A DNA stretch of 64,000 nt from Egbenema bharatensis (lineage in GTDB: Bacteria > Cyanobacteriota > Cyanobacteriia > Elainellales > Elainellaceae), in NCBI RefSeq assembly GCF_048077055.1, contig NZ_CP182236.1:1364001-1428000 (forward strand), in the 5' to 3' direction. The notes beneath the pieces were generated by a model, which was not told the origin of the DNA, did no database searches, and saw only the letters and a list, made by a program, of their open reading frames with translations. Shown piece by piece: positions 44,289 through 52,469 of this stretch; the stretch's first letter is position 1, and each line of letters begins with the position of its first letter. The translations under genes and the position numbers were made by a program.

Positions 44289-45419
44289 ATGTACGACTGC
44301 ATTATTGTAGGAGCTGGCCCCGCTGGTGGTAGCGCAGCTTATCATCTGGCGAAACGAGGGCGATCAGTTCTAGTGATTGAAAAAGAAGCACTCCCACGTT
44401 ACAAACCCTGTGGAGGTGGAGTGTCTCCCCAGGTGGCAGAATGGTTTGATTTTGATTTTAGTCCTGCCGTTTCCCTCAAGGTCAATGCCATTCGCTATAC
44501 CTGGAAAATGGGCGATCCGGTGGATTCAAGCCTGGACAACATGGAACCGATCTGGATGGTGCGGCGGGATGTGTTCGATCACTTTTTAGTTCAGCAGGCC
44601 CAGAAACAGGGGGCTGAACTCAAGGACAGCCTGGAGGTTAAGGGGATTGAGTTCCAGAGCGATCGCTGGCAGGTCAATACAGTAAACGGCAGTTTTTCAG
44701 GTCGTTATTTAATCGCTGCGGATGGGACGAAGGGGCCAACGGCAAACTGGCTGGGGTTCAAACAGCGCAAACGGCGGCTGGCTGGGGCATTGGAAGCGGA
44801 AGCTCCGGTGGAGAATGGTTCCCAGGTGATTCACTTTGATTTTGGTATGGTCAAGAACGGCTATATCTGGAACTTTCCCAAGGCAGACGGCTATTCCATT
44901 GGCATTGGCACCTTCCGAGGCGGCGAACCCCAGGACTTCAAGCAAATCTTAACGGAGTACGCCAAAACCTTTGATGTCTCCCTTAGCTCGTGTAAGCAGT
45001 ATGGCCATCCGATCGGACTATGGGATGGAACCCAGACGTTGCACACTCAGAATGCAGTGCTGGCCGGTGAAGCGGCCTGTGTCGTTGATCCCTTTACGGC
45101 AGAGGGGATTCGTCCCTCTATATTTAGCGGGGTGAAAGCGGCAGAGGCGATCGATCGGGCTTTGTCGGGGGATGCCAATGCCCTGGAACACTACACGGAA
45201 ATCATCAATCAAGAGTGGGGCGATGACATGGTGTGGGCCCAGCGGCTCGCCCAGGTGTTTTATCGAGTTCCAAATGTTGGCTACAGGCTCGGCATCAAGC
45301 GGCCTTCAGCGACGGAACGGATGGTGCAAATTCTCTCTGGGCAATTACGGTACAGTGATGTTGCAAATCGAGCTTTAAAGCGGTTGAGTTCAGGATTGAT
45401 TCCGGGAATGAGGGGGTGA
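44289..45419 (+). CDS. geranylgeranyl-reductase-family FAD oxidoreductase
   Basis: The 376-residue product begins with the dinucleotide fold CIIVGAGPAGGSAAYHLAKRG and the family motif LPRYKPCGGGVS. The second FAD motif is VLAGEAACVVDPFTAEGI. These match geranylgeranyl reductases and related prenyl reductases, which saturate isoprenoid double bonds with NAD(P)H. It is clearly shorter and different from ChlP, so the substrate is unknown; carotenoid, quinone or lipid prenyl groups are possible. Confidence 0.85.
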   Translation: MYDCIIVGAGPAGGSAAYHLAKRGRSVLVIEKEALPRYKPCGGGVSPQVAEWFDFDFSPAVSLKVNAIRYTWKMGDPVDSSLDNMEPIWMVRRDVFDHFLVQQAQKQGAELKDSLEVKGIEFQSDRWQVNTVNGSFSGRYLIAADGTKGPTANWLGFKQRKRRLAGALEAEAPVENGSQVIHFDFGMVKNGYIWNFPKADGYSIGIGTFRGGEPQDFKQILTEYAKTFDVSLSSCKQYGHPIGLWDGTQTLHTQNAVLAGEAACVVDPFTAEGIRPSIFSGVKAAEAIDRALSGDANALEHYTEIINQEWGDDMVWAQRLAQVFYRVPNVGYRLGIKRPSATERMVQILSGQLRYSDVANRALKRLSSGLIPGMRG

Positions 45420-45427
45420 GCTGCTGC

Positions 45428-46504
45428 TTACTGAAGATAGGCGGGTAAATCAGGTCGAGGACGAATCAGATCCGGTAAGGCCGTCACCATCTCAGGGCTT
45501 TGAGACGGCTGATAAACCCCTGACCATGCGGCGAAGAGTCGATCGGCTTGTTCAATCAGCTTTGATTCAGACGGCAGATTCCCCACTATAGGTTGTGTTC
45601 CTACTCCATTCAACCTCGTTCGCCAGCCGATCGGTAATCCAGCCACGCTGTTGTAAACACCCGATAAAGCTCCCACCAGACAGCAAACGATCTGAGGATG
45701 GGAAGTTAGACGGATCGATCGTCGCAGGGAGAGCTGGAAGAAGTTCGGTGTGCTAAGAAACCCGTATAGGGCCATCGCAATGGGGGCGGGATCGATCGCT
45801 GGATTTTGGGAAACTGGCATCAGGCTTTTTATCATTGCTAAACCATAACCCTGTTCCAAACAACTCTGAACTTGCTGCAATTGCTGGGTTAGGAGGAAAT
45901 CTCGATCGTGCAAATCCAGATCGGTTAACAAACGGGGGATCAGGTCATGGGGGTGGAGCTTTTCTTGAAGCGCCAGGGCGAGGGTGTATCCAATCACGAT
46001 CGCTCCCGTTGCCAGGTTTGCTGAGTGCTGCCTGCGGGTCATGGATGGTTCAGTGATGGTCTGTTCAATCCGGTGGGGGAGATGGCGAAGATGGTCGTGG
46101 TGAAAGAGGGCGATCGGGATGGTTGTAATCGCCAGGCTGCCCTGAACTGAAACCGTAATCGGCTGCCCCTTCGCATCCAACGGAACGCTTTCTGCCCTAT
46201 CCTCCAAATGACTGGAATTACATGGATCACCATCTTTTGCTTCAGAAAGCGGTTGCACCAGGTCTTCTGTTTGTTGAATCAGGAGCTTGCCCCAGCCGTT
46301 CTGAGATCCCCAGTCCTTCTTTGCGATCGGATCGATCCGATCTGAAGGAGGAAATTCCCACAGTTTTTCCCTTCGACCGGGAATAGAGGACTGGGCAGAG
46401 GAGAGAGCGGCGTTCGGGCGGATTGAGTGGTCAGTACCAATCATTTCCCCAATGGCTGCCCCCAGGAAGGCTCCTCGAAACCGATCGCGCAGTGAATATT
46501 GCAT
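45428..46504 (-). CDS. ADP-ribosylglycohydrolase-like protein
   Basis: The 358-residue product opens MQYSLRDRFRGAFLGAAIGEMIG, the typical first helix of ADP-ribosylglycohydrolases, and later has QIVCCLVGALSGVYNSVAGLPIGW, matching their C-terminal motif. The usual acidic metal ligands in the first motif are mostly absent (GEMIGTDHS), so it may be a non-catalytic or divergent member. It faces the flavoprotein gene end to end with 8 bases between. Confidence 0.72.
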   Translation of the reverse strand: MQYSLRDRFRGAFLGAAIGEMIGTDHSIRPNAALSSAQSSIPGRREKLWEFPPSDRIDPIAKKDWGSQNGWGKLLIQQTEDLVQPLSEAKDGDPCNSSHLEDRAESVPLDAKGQPITVSVQGSLAITTIPIALFHHDHLRHLPHRIEQTITEPSMTRRQHSANLATGAIVIGYTLALALQEKLHPHDLIPRLLTDLDLHDRDFLLTQQLQQVQSCLEQGYGLAMIKSLMPVSQNPAIDPAPIAMALYGFLSTPNFFQLSLRRSIRLTSHPQIVCCLVGALSGVYNSVAGLPIGWRTRLNGVGTQPIVGNLPSESKLIEQADRLFAAWSGVYQPSQSPEMVTALPDLIRPRPDLPAYLQ

Positions 46505-46788
46505 TCTCTAAGGGTCAAACTCTAAGGGTCAAACAAAATGATCAAGGCAAGTGGAACTCAGAAACAAAATCCGCGTCGGTCATACCGAAGCCAGCATCAC
46601 TCGAAGCGATACAAATTATGAACGATGTTCCCAAGGTGAAAAGTTGGGGTATAAAGTTGGGGTCTGAACGGGTTTCCCTTGCAGTTCGTTACGATTAGCC
46701 TTTAATCTGCCAAAAGATTGAACCACATTTTGGGTTCATTGGAATATTGCTTGGAATTTGAACAGTCCGCCGACCCGTTGCCAGAGCT

Positions 46789-47730
46789 ATGCGTATTCGA
46801 CTCCCAATCCCTACCCTCAATTCTCAGACTTCTAGTTCTCGTCCTCCCAGTTCCTTGTTTACTCCTATCTTATTGAGATTGTTCTTGAGATTGTTCAAAA
46901 TTACCCGCATTAGCCATTTACCGATCGCATTGTTGCCGATCGCGCTGTTGGTGTTTAGCCTGGGACAGATTCCTGCCAGTAGTCAATCCCCTGAGGTCAG
47001 CGATCCAGCCAGCGATCCGGTTACGGAACCCGCCCCCGCAACCTCTCCTTCAAACCGGATTCGTCCTACCCTCACCTTAGGCAGTGAAGGGGATTCAGTT
47101 TCAGAACTACAAGCCATGCTGAAACTGCTGGGATATTATTCGGGGGCTGTGGATGGAGTTTATCGGGCAAGTACGGCGGCGGCGGTTTCTGCCTTTCAGC
47201 AAGCAGTAGGACTACAAGCCGATGGCATTGCTGGCCCGGATACCTGGGGTCGTCTTTTGCCACCCTCTCCTCCTGCGGATACAACGGCAACGGCTTCTGA
47301 ACCAACGACCTTTCCTTCACCCACGATCGCACCTGGATCCGTCCCTACGAGTTCTACCCCCAGTCCCAGTCCGGTTCCGCCTGCGAGCCCTACTCCACTT
47401 CCTGCCGCGAGCCCCACTCCTGTTGCTCCGGCACCTACCGAACCGTCTCCTCCCGCCACCCCAGATAGCCCAGCTCAACCAGAACAAAGGGCGGACGAAC
47501 AAGCTGCTCTCGTGGACATTGATTTACCCATTTTGCGGGTTGGGATGCAGGGGCCAGCAGTGGCTCGCTTACAGGATCGGCTGACGGCATTGGGCTTTTT
47601 TAACGGCATCATTGACGGCATTTTTGGATCAGAAACCCTGGCGGCGGTTCAGTTGGCGCAACGGAATTATGATCTGGAACCAGATGGAGTCGTTGGCCCA
47701 GCCACCTGGACTGTTCTACTACAGCAATAA
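46789..47730 (+). CDS. secreted protein with two peptidoglycan-binding domains
   Basis: The 313-residue product has a hydrophobic segment (about residues 46-62, IALLPIALLVFSLG) that can serve as a late signal or anchor. Two PG_binding_1 domains follow: about 90-150 (LGSEGDSVSELQAMLKLLGY, ending GPDTWGRLL) and about 245-313 (VGMQGPAVARLQDRLTALGF, ending GPATWTVLL). A Pro/Ser/Thr linker of about 95 residues separates them. No catalytic domain is present, so it probably anchors to or senses the wall. Confidence 0.88.
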   Translation: MRIRLPIPTLNSQTSSSRPPSSLFTPILLRLFLRLFKITRISHLPIALLPIALLVFSLGQIPASSQSPEVSDPASDPVTEPAPATSPSNRIRPTLTLGSEGDSVSELQAMLKLLGYYSGAVDGVYRASTAAAVSAFQQAVGLQADGIAGPDTWGRLLPPSPPADTTATASEPTTFPSPTIAPGSVPTSSTPSPSPVPPASPTPLPAASPTPVAPAPTEPSPPATPDSPAQPEQRADEQAALVDIDLPILRVGMQGPAVARLQDRLTALGFFNGIIDGIFGSETLAAVQLAQRNYDLEPDGVVGPATWTVLLQQ

Positions 47731-48502
47731 TCCAGCCACCACAGTTCTAATGCGGCAAACCTATCAGCGACACAGAGACAGCGATCGCACCTGGTTGCGG
47801 CAACCTTTGGTACGGAAAATTCCCTGACTGTGATGATTGCGGTTTTTTACTCAAAGATAAACTTCAGTTAATGATGAGCAAGTTTTGTTAATAGGGCTTT
47901 AACCGGTTGGGGGAGGGTGTTATCTTAAATTCATGGCACAGAAATCAATACATCAACAACCCAAAACCAGCTAGATTAAAGCCCTGTGTCTCCCGCTCTT
48001 AGTCTAGGCGTAGCACTCCTCGCTACAGCGAAATGCACCCTTAATGAACGTGAGATTGCGTCTAGCCAAATGCAAAAGTTACCTCCTGAGGCATGCAAGG
48101 CACGCACCACTGTAGCTCTATAGTCTCCTAAGAGACGGGGCATTCTGAGCTGTAGGCAATTGAAGCTACGATTTTTGTTCACCAACTAGTAACTATTTTG
48201 CTCACGTCCACTCGTAACCTTAAGTTTAGTAGATTCGATCGTTTCAATCGTTTCAATCAACATCTACAATGGGGCTGACACTGGGTTAGCCTCATTTGAC
48301 GTTTTTAGGAGTCAATTTTTAGGAGTAAATTCTTCCCAAACTTCAGGAAGGGGATATCGCTTCATTTCCTGCTCCCTTCCCTGATTGCAAAATTTTCAGG
48401 CGCGATGCCTGCGCTACGGATTCTCTTTCCCGTTTCCTGGCAGACAAGATGCCCGGGCTACGGATTCTCTTTCCACTCCCTACTCCCTACTCCCCACTCC
48501 TC
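47731..48502. other. long intergenic region with a possible structured RNA
   Basis: This 772-base region contains the candidate RNA at 47988-48180. Near 48380-48500 are short direct repeats of the GCGATGCCTGCGCTACGG type and Ts/Cs heptamers (CTACTCC) ending at the aminotransferase stop. The minus-strand frame 47976-48185 has no ribosome site and I do not call it. Confidence 0.5.
47988..48180 (+). ncRNA. candidate structured RNA, class unknown
   Basis: CCCGCTCTTAG (47992-48002) can pair with CTAAGAGACGGG (48128-48139) with one bulge, closing about 150 bases that contain GTAGC/GCTAC and CCTC/GAGG hairpins. An alternative local hairpin GTCTC-CTAA-GAGAC also exists. A TATCTT -10-like box lies about 60 bases upstream and a T run follows near 48171. 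Size is in the range of cyanobacterial 6S RNA but I see no decisive 6S motif. Strand is a guess. Confidence 0.25.
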
Positions 48503-49705
48503 CTACTGCGAAACCAATTCCGTCTGATAGCGAATTCCTGCCTGCCGGAACCGATCGAGTGCCTGTTGCAGGCGATCGCACTCCGCAATCAAGCTGATCC
48601 GCACATACCCTTCTCCTCCCGTTCCGAACGCATTACCCGGAGTCACAACAACCCCCGTTTGCTGGAGGACAGAAAGCGCGAAATCCGTTGAGCTAGTATT
48701 GGGTGGGCAGGGAACCCAGAGATACATGGTGGCTTTAGTCTTGGGAACCGTCCATCCCAGTTCGGCCAGTCCTTGAATCAGAAAGTCGCGGCGGCTGCGG
48801 TAGCGGGCCTGAACTTCGTGGAGGTAAACATCGGGCAGTTGCAGGGCCGTTTCAGCGGCAGCCTGGAGAGCCGTAAAAATGCCGTAGTCCAGATTGGTTT
48901 TGAGGGTACGTAACCCCTGGATGATATGGCGATTACCGACGACAAAGCCAACCCGCCATCCGGCCATATTGTAGGTTTTGGATAGGGTGTGGAACTCTAC
49001 GCCGATTTCCTTCGCCCCAGGAATCTCTAGCAGGCTGGTGGGCTGATAGTGATCGAAGGCTAATTCTGCATAGCACAGGTCGTGAACCAGCAAGATTTCG
49101 TGCTTCCGAGCAAAGGCCACAATGTCCTCGAAAAATTCACGGGGAGCAGTGGCGGCCGTTGGGTTGTTGGGATAGTTGAAGTAGAGCACCTTCGCCTGTT
49201 GGGCAACGGAATCGGGAATGGCTGCCAGATCAATCAACCAGTCATTTTCTGGCTTGAGGATCAGAGGATGAATCTGTCCGCCTGCAATCAATGGCCCACG
49301 AAAATGCGCTGGATAGGCCGGGCTGGGCACCAAAACCAAATCCCCAGGGTTAATATAGGCGATCGCCAGATGGGTTAACCCCTCCTTTGATCCCAGCAGG
49401 GGCAGCGCCTCACCATCCGGATCCAGCTTCACCCCATACCGCCGAAAGTACCAGTCGGTAATTGCCCCCCGAAAGTTAGCCGTTCCCTCAAACGGAGGAT
49501 ACCCGTGGTTGGCTGGATTCTGTAACGCAGCGATCGCAGCTTCCACTACGGGTTGAGGCGTGGCCCCATCCGGATTGCCCATTCCCAGGTCAATCAGATC
49601 TAAGCCTTGCTCTCTGGCTCTGGCCTTTAACTCATCCAGGCGAGCAAATACGTAGGGCGGCAGGGTATTCAGGCGATCGGCAGGTGTAATCCAGTCGAGA
49701 GTCAT
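48503..49705 (-). CDS. PLP-dependent aminotransferase, class I (LL-DAP/aspartate type)
   Basis: From ATG 49705 (MTLDWITPADRL) the product is 400 residues; a longer frame begins in repeat DNA. PLP-binding and catalytic motifs are DLGMGNPDG, FNYPNNPTAATAP, the Lys of FHTLSKTYNMAGWRVGF and the carboxylate Arg in GGEGYVRISL. It resembles LL-diaminopimelate and aspartate/alanine aminotransferases; the exact substrate cannot be fixed. Heptamer repeats stand on both sides (49714-49755 upstream, about 48472-48502 downstream), and no ribosome site is visible. Confidence 0.88.
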   Translation of the reverse strand: MTLDWITPADRLNTLPPYVFARLDELKARAREQGLDLIDLGMGNPDGATPQPVVEAAIAALQNPANHGYPPFEGTANFRGAITDWYFRRYGVKLDPDGEALPLLGSKEGLTHLAIAYINPGDLVLVPSPAYPAHFRGPLIAGGQIHPLILKPENDWLIDLAAIPDSVAQQAKVLYFNYPNNPTAATAPREFFEDIVAFARKHEILLVHDLCYAELAFDHYQPTSLLEIPGAKEIGVEFHTLSKTYNMAGWRVGFVVGNRHIIQGLRTLKTNLDYGIFTALQAAAETALQLPDVYLHEVQARYRSRRDFLIQGLAELGWTVPKTKATMYLWVPCPPNTSSTDFALSVLQQTGVVVTPGNAFGTGGEGYVRISLIAECDRLQQALDRFRQAGIRYQTELVSQ

Positions 49706-49713
49706 AGTTTGGT

Positions 49714-49755
49714 TAGGGAGTAGGGAGTAGGGAGTGGGAATAGGGAGTAGGGTAG
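49714..49755. repeat. heptamer tandem repeat upstream of aminotransferase
   Basis: Copies of TAGGGAG and variants (TGGGAA, TAGGG) run through this stretch, 9 bases upstream of the aminotransferase ATG. This is a short tandemly repeated repetitive element of the cyanobacterial kind. Confidence 0.8.
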
Positions 49756-49815
49756 AGGCAAGGCACGTTCGTTGAACAACTCCGAGGAACCGATCGCCCA
49801 TACAGGGAGTAGGGT

Positions 49816-51009
49816 TTAATCCAAAGGAGCGGGTTGAGGCTGGGATCTGAAACTGGATTCCTGGGAACGGATATCTGTGGTGGGGGCTGTAGTGGAAACC
49901 ATTGCGGCCATGAGTTGGGTGGGGGTGACTTCAAAGGGCAGATGGTGGAGATCGGAACCGGGACGGCAGGCCACTTCGGCCGATCGTTGCAAATCGGCCA
50001 GGGTGACATCCAGCAAACCCAAGTCCGCCAAACTCTGGGGCAGACCAATCTCCTCATAGAACTTGAGCAGTTGTTGCCGGGCGGTAGTAGCCAATAGATT
50101 ACCCTGAATCATTTCCTCTAGCCGTAACTGCACCAAGATCCCGTAGGCCACCTTTTCGCCGTGCAGGGTGTGGTGGCTCTGGAGCAGGTGGGTGAGTCCA
50201 TTGTGAACCGCATGGGCCGCCACGGTACGGCATTGCGCGCCGCCCAATCCACCAATCACTCCCGCCATTAACACAGAGGCATCTACTACATCTCGCCAAA
50301 CCTGGCTACCGGGAGACTGGAGGGCAGCCGTAGACTTCTGGAACAGTAAATCTCGCAGGACTCTGGCTTGCTGAACGGCCGCAACGATCAGGCTTTGCTC
50401 AGAATGCCCACTGCTGATAGAGGCTTCATACCACTTGGCCAGGGCATCCCCAATTCCTGATACCAGGGTGCGTCGGGGAGCTGTCTGAATCAGGTCGTAG
50501 TCCAGGATCAACAAATCGGGGCACTTCGCCAATCCCACATCATATAAAAATGAACCCTGTTCAGAATAGACATTAGAAAGGGCTGTCCATGCAGCACAGG
50601 TGGCAGCCGAAGTGGGGATAGTCACGATGGGTAAGTGACCCTGGTGAGCTACCAGTTTCGCTGCATCTAGTGCTTTGCCTCCTCCCACACCAATCAATAG
50701 ATCGGCTTGATGGTGAGAAACCGCTTGACGCAACTGATTAAGGCTGGTTTCACTACAGTCTTCGCCGTAGGAAGCTTGAGCCACCTGAAGGGACTGTTGG
50801 GCTAACGCAGGTTCCAGAAACGGTTGCACAACGGACAGGGTTCGATCGCCCCCCACTACAAGAGGACGCTGACCCAGCCGCGCGATCGCTTCTCCCATTT
50901 GAGACAGAATACCAGCCCCCCGAACCACCTGAGCTGGAGCGATGCTCAGGGTCAGGAAAGCAGGCGAAGGGGCAGTTGAAGGTGGAACGGAAAGAGAAAT
51001 GTCTGTCAT
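49816..51009 (-). CDS. iron-containing alcohol dehydrogenase / glycerol dehydrogenase family protein
   Basis: From ATG 51009 the product is 397 residues; a GTG at 51030 would add 7. It has the nucleotide-binding GVGGGKALDAAKLVA, the Thr/Ser motif IVTIPTSAATCAAWT, and metal-site regions GIGDALAKWYE and AAHAVHNGLTHLLQSHHTLHGEKVAYG. It most resembles glycerol dehydrogenase-type enzymes, which oxidise polyols with NAD. The substrate is unknown. The C-terminal 25 residues are polar and unconserved. The aminotransferase follows 110 bases downstream. Confidence 0.85.
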   Translation of the reverse strand: MTDISLSVPPSTAPSPAFLTLSIAPAQVVRGAGILSQMGEAIARLGQRPLVVGGDRTLSVVQPFLEPALAQQSLQVAQASYGEDCSETSLNQLRQAVSHHQADLLIGVGGGKALDAAKLVAHQGHLPIVTIPTSAATCAAWTALSNVYSEQGSFLYDVGLAKCPDLLILDYDLIQTAPRRTLVSGIGDALAKWYEASISSGHSEQSLIVAAVQQARVLRDLLFQKSTAALQSPGSQVWRDVVDASVLMAGVIGGLGGAQCRTVAAHAVHNGLTHLLQSHHTLHGEKVAYGILVQLRLEEMIQGNLLATTARQQLLKFYEEIGLPQSLADLGLLDVTLADLQRSAEVACRPGSDLHHLPFEVTPTQLMAAMVSTTAPTTDIRSQESSFRSQPQPAPLD

Positions 51010-51136
51010 GGCGAAAACATAAATCCCCACCTAAAGGGATTAAGGCAGGGTAAAGATTACTTTACTACACTCATCTGGATCGATCCTAATTTGTTCCACC
51101 CCAAATCGTCTTTTCGACATGAGCCGTCCCAGGAAG

Positions 51137-51661
51137 CTAGGATTCGGCAGATTTGGGTAATTTGGCTAAATTATTCTGAAAAATCTCAATGTCCATCTGC
51201 TCATCCTCTCGATTCACCAGCGATCGCTTGACCTGGCCCAGGTAGAGCGGTTGAGATAGACCGGGTTCTGGATGAATAATTGTTCTGGCGCGAATTGTCA
51301 GCATTTCATTACTTTGCCCCCCCAAACGGCCGTAGGAGTACAGATCGCTGGCCGCTTGCTTCAGGGTGGCGGTTAGCTCAGATTCAGTAATGGCAGGAGG
51401 AACCACAATCACTGCCTGGGTTGCGCCCGAATCAAACACCGTTGTAAACCGTACGGCTCCGGGAATGACGGTTCGGGTAAACGGAACAATCCCCAGGGCA
51501 AACAATCCTGCCGTGAGGACGAGCAAAAATCCGGTTGCGCCCACTAAACGAAAACGTATTCCCCACTTGAAGAGAAACCCCAGGACAGCAATCAGTCCAA
51601 AGGCGATCGTGGTGATCCCTGCCCACTGGGCATAGGTTAGAAAAGCATCAGTCGTTAGCAT
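51137..51661 (-). CDS. ycf51: Ycf51 family membrane protein
   Basis: ATG 51661 follows AAAAGGAACCT, so I prefer it to a frame start at 51688. The 174-residue product has two membrane segments (about residues 12-30 and 43-62) separated by WGIRFRLVGATG, then a soluble domain (ITESELTATLKQAASDLYSYGR and IHPEPGLSQPLYLGQVKRSLVNRE). This matches Ycf51 of cyanobacteria and red-algal plastids. Function is not established. It starts 10 bases after the sufU stop and probably shares its transcript. Confidence 0.87.
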   Translation of the reverse strand: MLTTDAFLTYAQWAGITTIAFGLIAVLGFLFKWGIRFRLVGATGFLLVLTAGLFALGIVPFTRTVIPGAVRFTTVFDSGATQAVIVVPPAITESELTATLKQAASDLYSYGRLGGQSNEMLTIRARTIIHPEPGLSQPLYLGQVKRSLVNREDEQMDIEIFQNNLAKLPKSAES

Positions 51662-51671
51662 AGGTTCCTTT

Positions 51672-52139
51672 TCACTCGTTGCTGACAAATCCGGCGGGTT
51701 CGGCTCCTTGGCGTTCCAGGGCCGCCTTCAGGGTATGCCAGGACAGATTGGCGCATTTAATTCTAACGGGAAATTGGGCCACACCCTGCATCACGTTGAG
51801 TTTGCGTAGCTCCTGGGGAAATTCTGCTTCTCCCCGCATCATGGACTGAAACGTTTGCACCATTTCCAGGGCTTCGGTGACGCTCTTACCCTTGAGCGCG
51901 TCTGCCATCAGATCCACCGAGGCCATCGCAATGGCACAGCCTTCACCCTCAAACCTGACATCTTCAATGGAATCGCCCTCGGCGTTCAGCTTCAGTGTTA
52001 GCTCGATCGTGTCCCCACAGGAGGGATTGTGCCCTTTCTGCTGGCGATCGATGGGAGTTGTACGTCCCCGATTTCGGGGTTTCTTGTATCGTTCTAGAAT
52101 GACCTGTTGGTAGAGGTCACGTAAGTTATTTAAGGACAT
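51672..52139 (-). CDS. sufU: SufU/NifU-like iron-sulfur cluster scaffold or sulfur-transfer protein
   Basis: From ATG 52139 (MSLNNLRDLY) the product is 155 residues. The three conserved cysteines of the family are present in HNPSCGD, EGEGCAIAMAS and RIKCANLSW, with the Asp beside the first. SufU-type proteins bind zinc or a cluster and receive sulfur from a cysteine desulfurase. It has the insertion between the second and third Cys that marks SufU rather than IscU. No other suf genes are adjacent. ycf51 follows on the same strand. Confidence 0.88.
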   Translation of the reverse strand: MSLNNLRDLYQQVILERYKKPRNRGRTTPIDRQQKGHNPSCGDTIELTLKLNAEGDSIEDVRFEGEGCAIAMASVDLMADALKGKSVTEALEMVQTFQSMMRGEAEFPQELRKLNVMQGVAQFPVRIKCANLSWHTLKAALERQGAEPAGFVSNE

Positions 52140-52469
52140 GACCAAACGCTAAGATTCACCATTCCTCCTTGATCCTAGCAGCGAGCGGTCAGAGAAAGAA
52201 TAAAGCTGCTACTCTTCTTTTGGTTTTGGGCACTATGGGTTTGGGTTTGTACTTGTGTTTTCCGTTCAGTGCCGCTCTTTGTGCTGCATTTTGTATGGAC
52301 TGTTGCTCATGTAGTTTGGAATAACCAGATATAGTTATGGTCAGGTCGGTTAATTAACCTGCCTGAATTGACTGAACGGTTAGCGATGCTGGCTTCTGGT
52401 TATTGCTCTAAGAGCACATTCCTAAATGTGTCTACTCCTATCCTGGAAGCTCTTTGAGCTGAAGCAACT
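52140..52469. other. divergent intergenic region, sufU / adenylate cyclase
   Basis: This 330-base region includes the 24-base inverted repeat at 52342-52365. Nothing else is recognised. Confidence 0.4.
52342..52365. promoter_or_regulatory. 24-bp inverted repeat, possible operator of the cyclase gene
   Basis: The core GGTTAATTAACC (52348-52359) is a perfect 12-base palindrome. It is flanked by CAGG (52342-52345) and CCTG (52362-52365), which also pair, with two unpaired positions on each side between. Its right edge is 105 bases upstream of the cyclase ATG. This is the shape of a dimeric regulator site, but the regulator is unknown. Confidence 0.4.

Noticed and set aside
46423..46698. 91-residue plus-strand frame
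   Set aside because: Starts antisense inside the ADP-ribosylglycohydrolase-like gene, and the remainder has no protein-like pattern or ribosome site.
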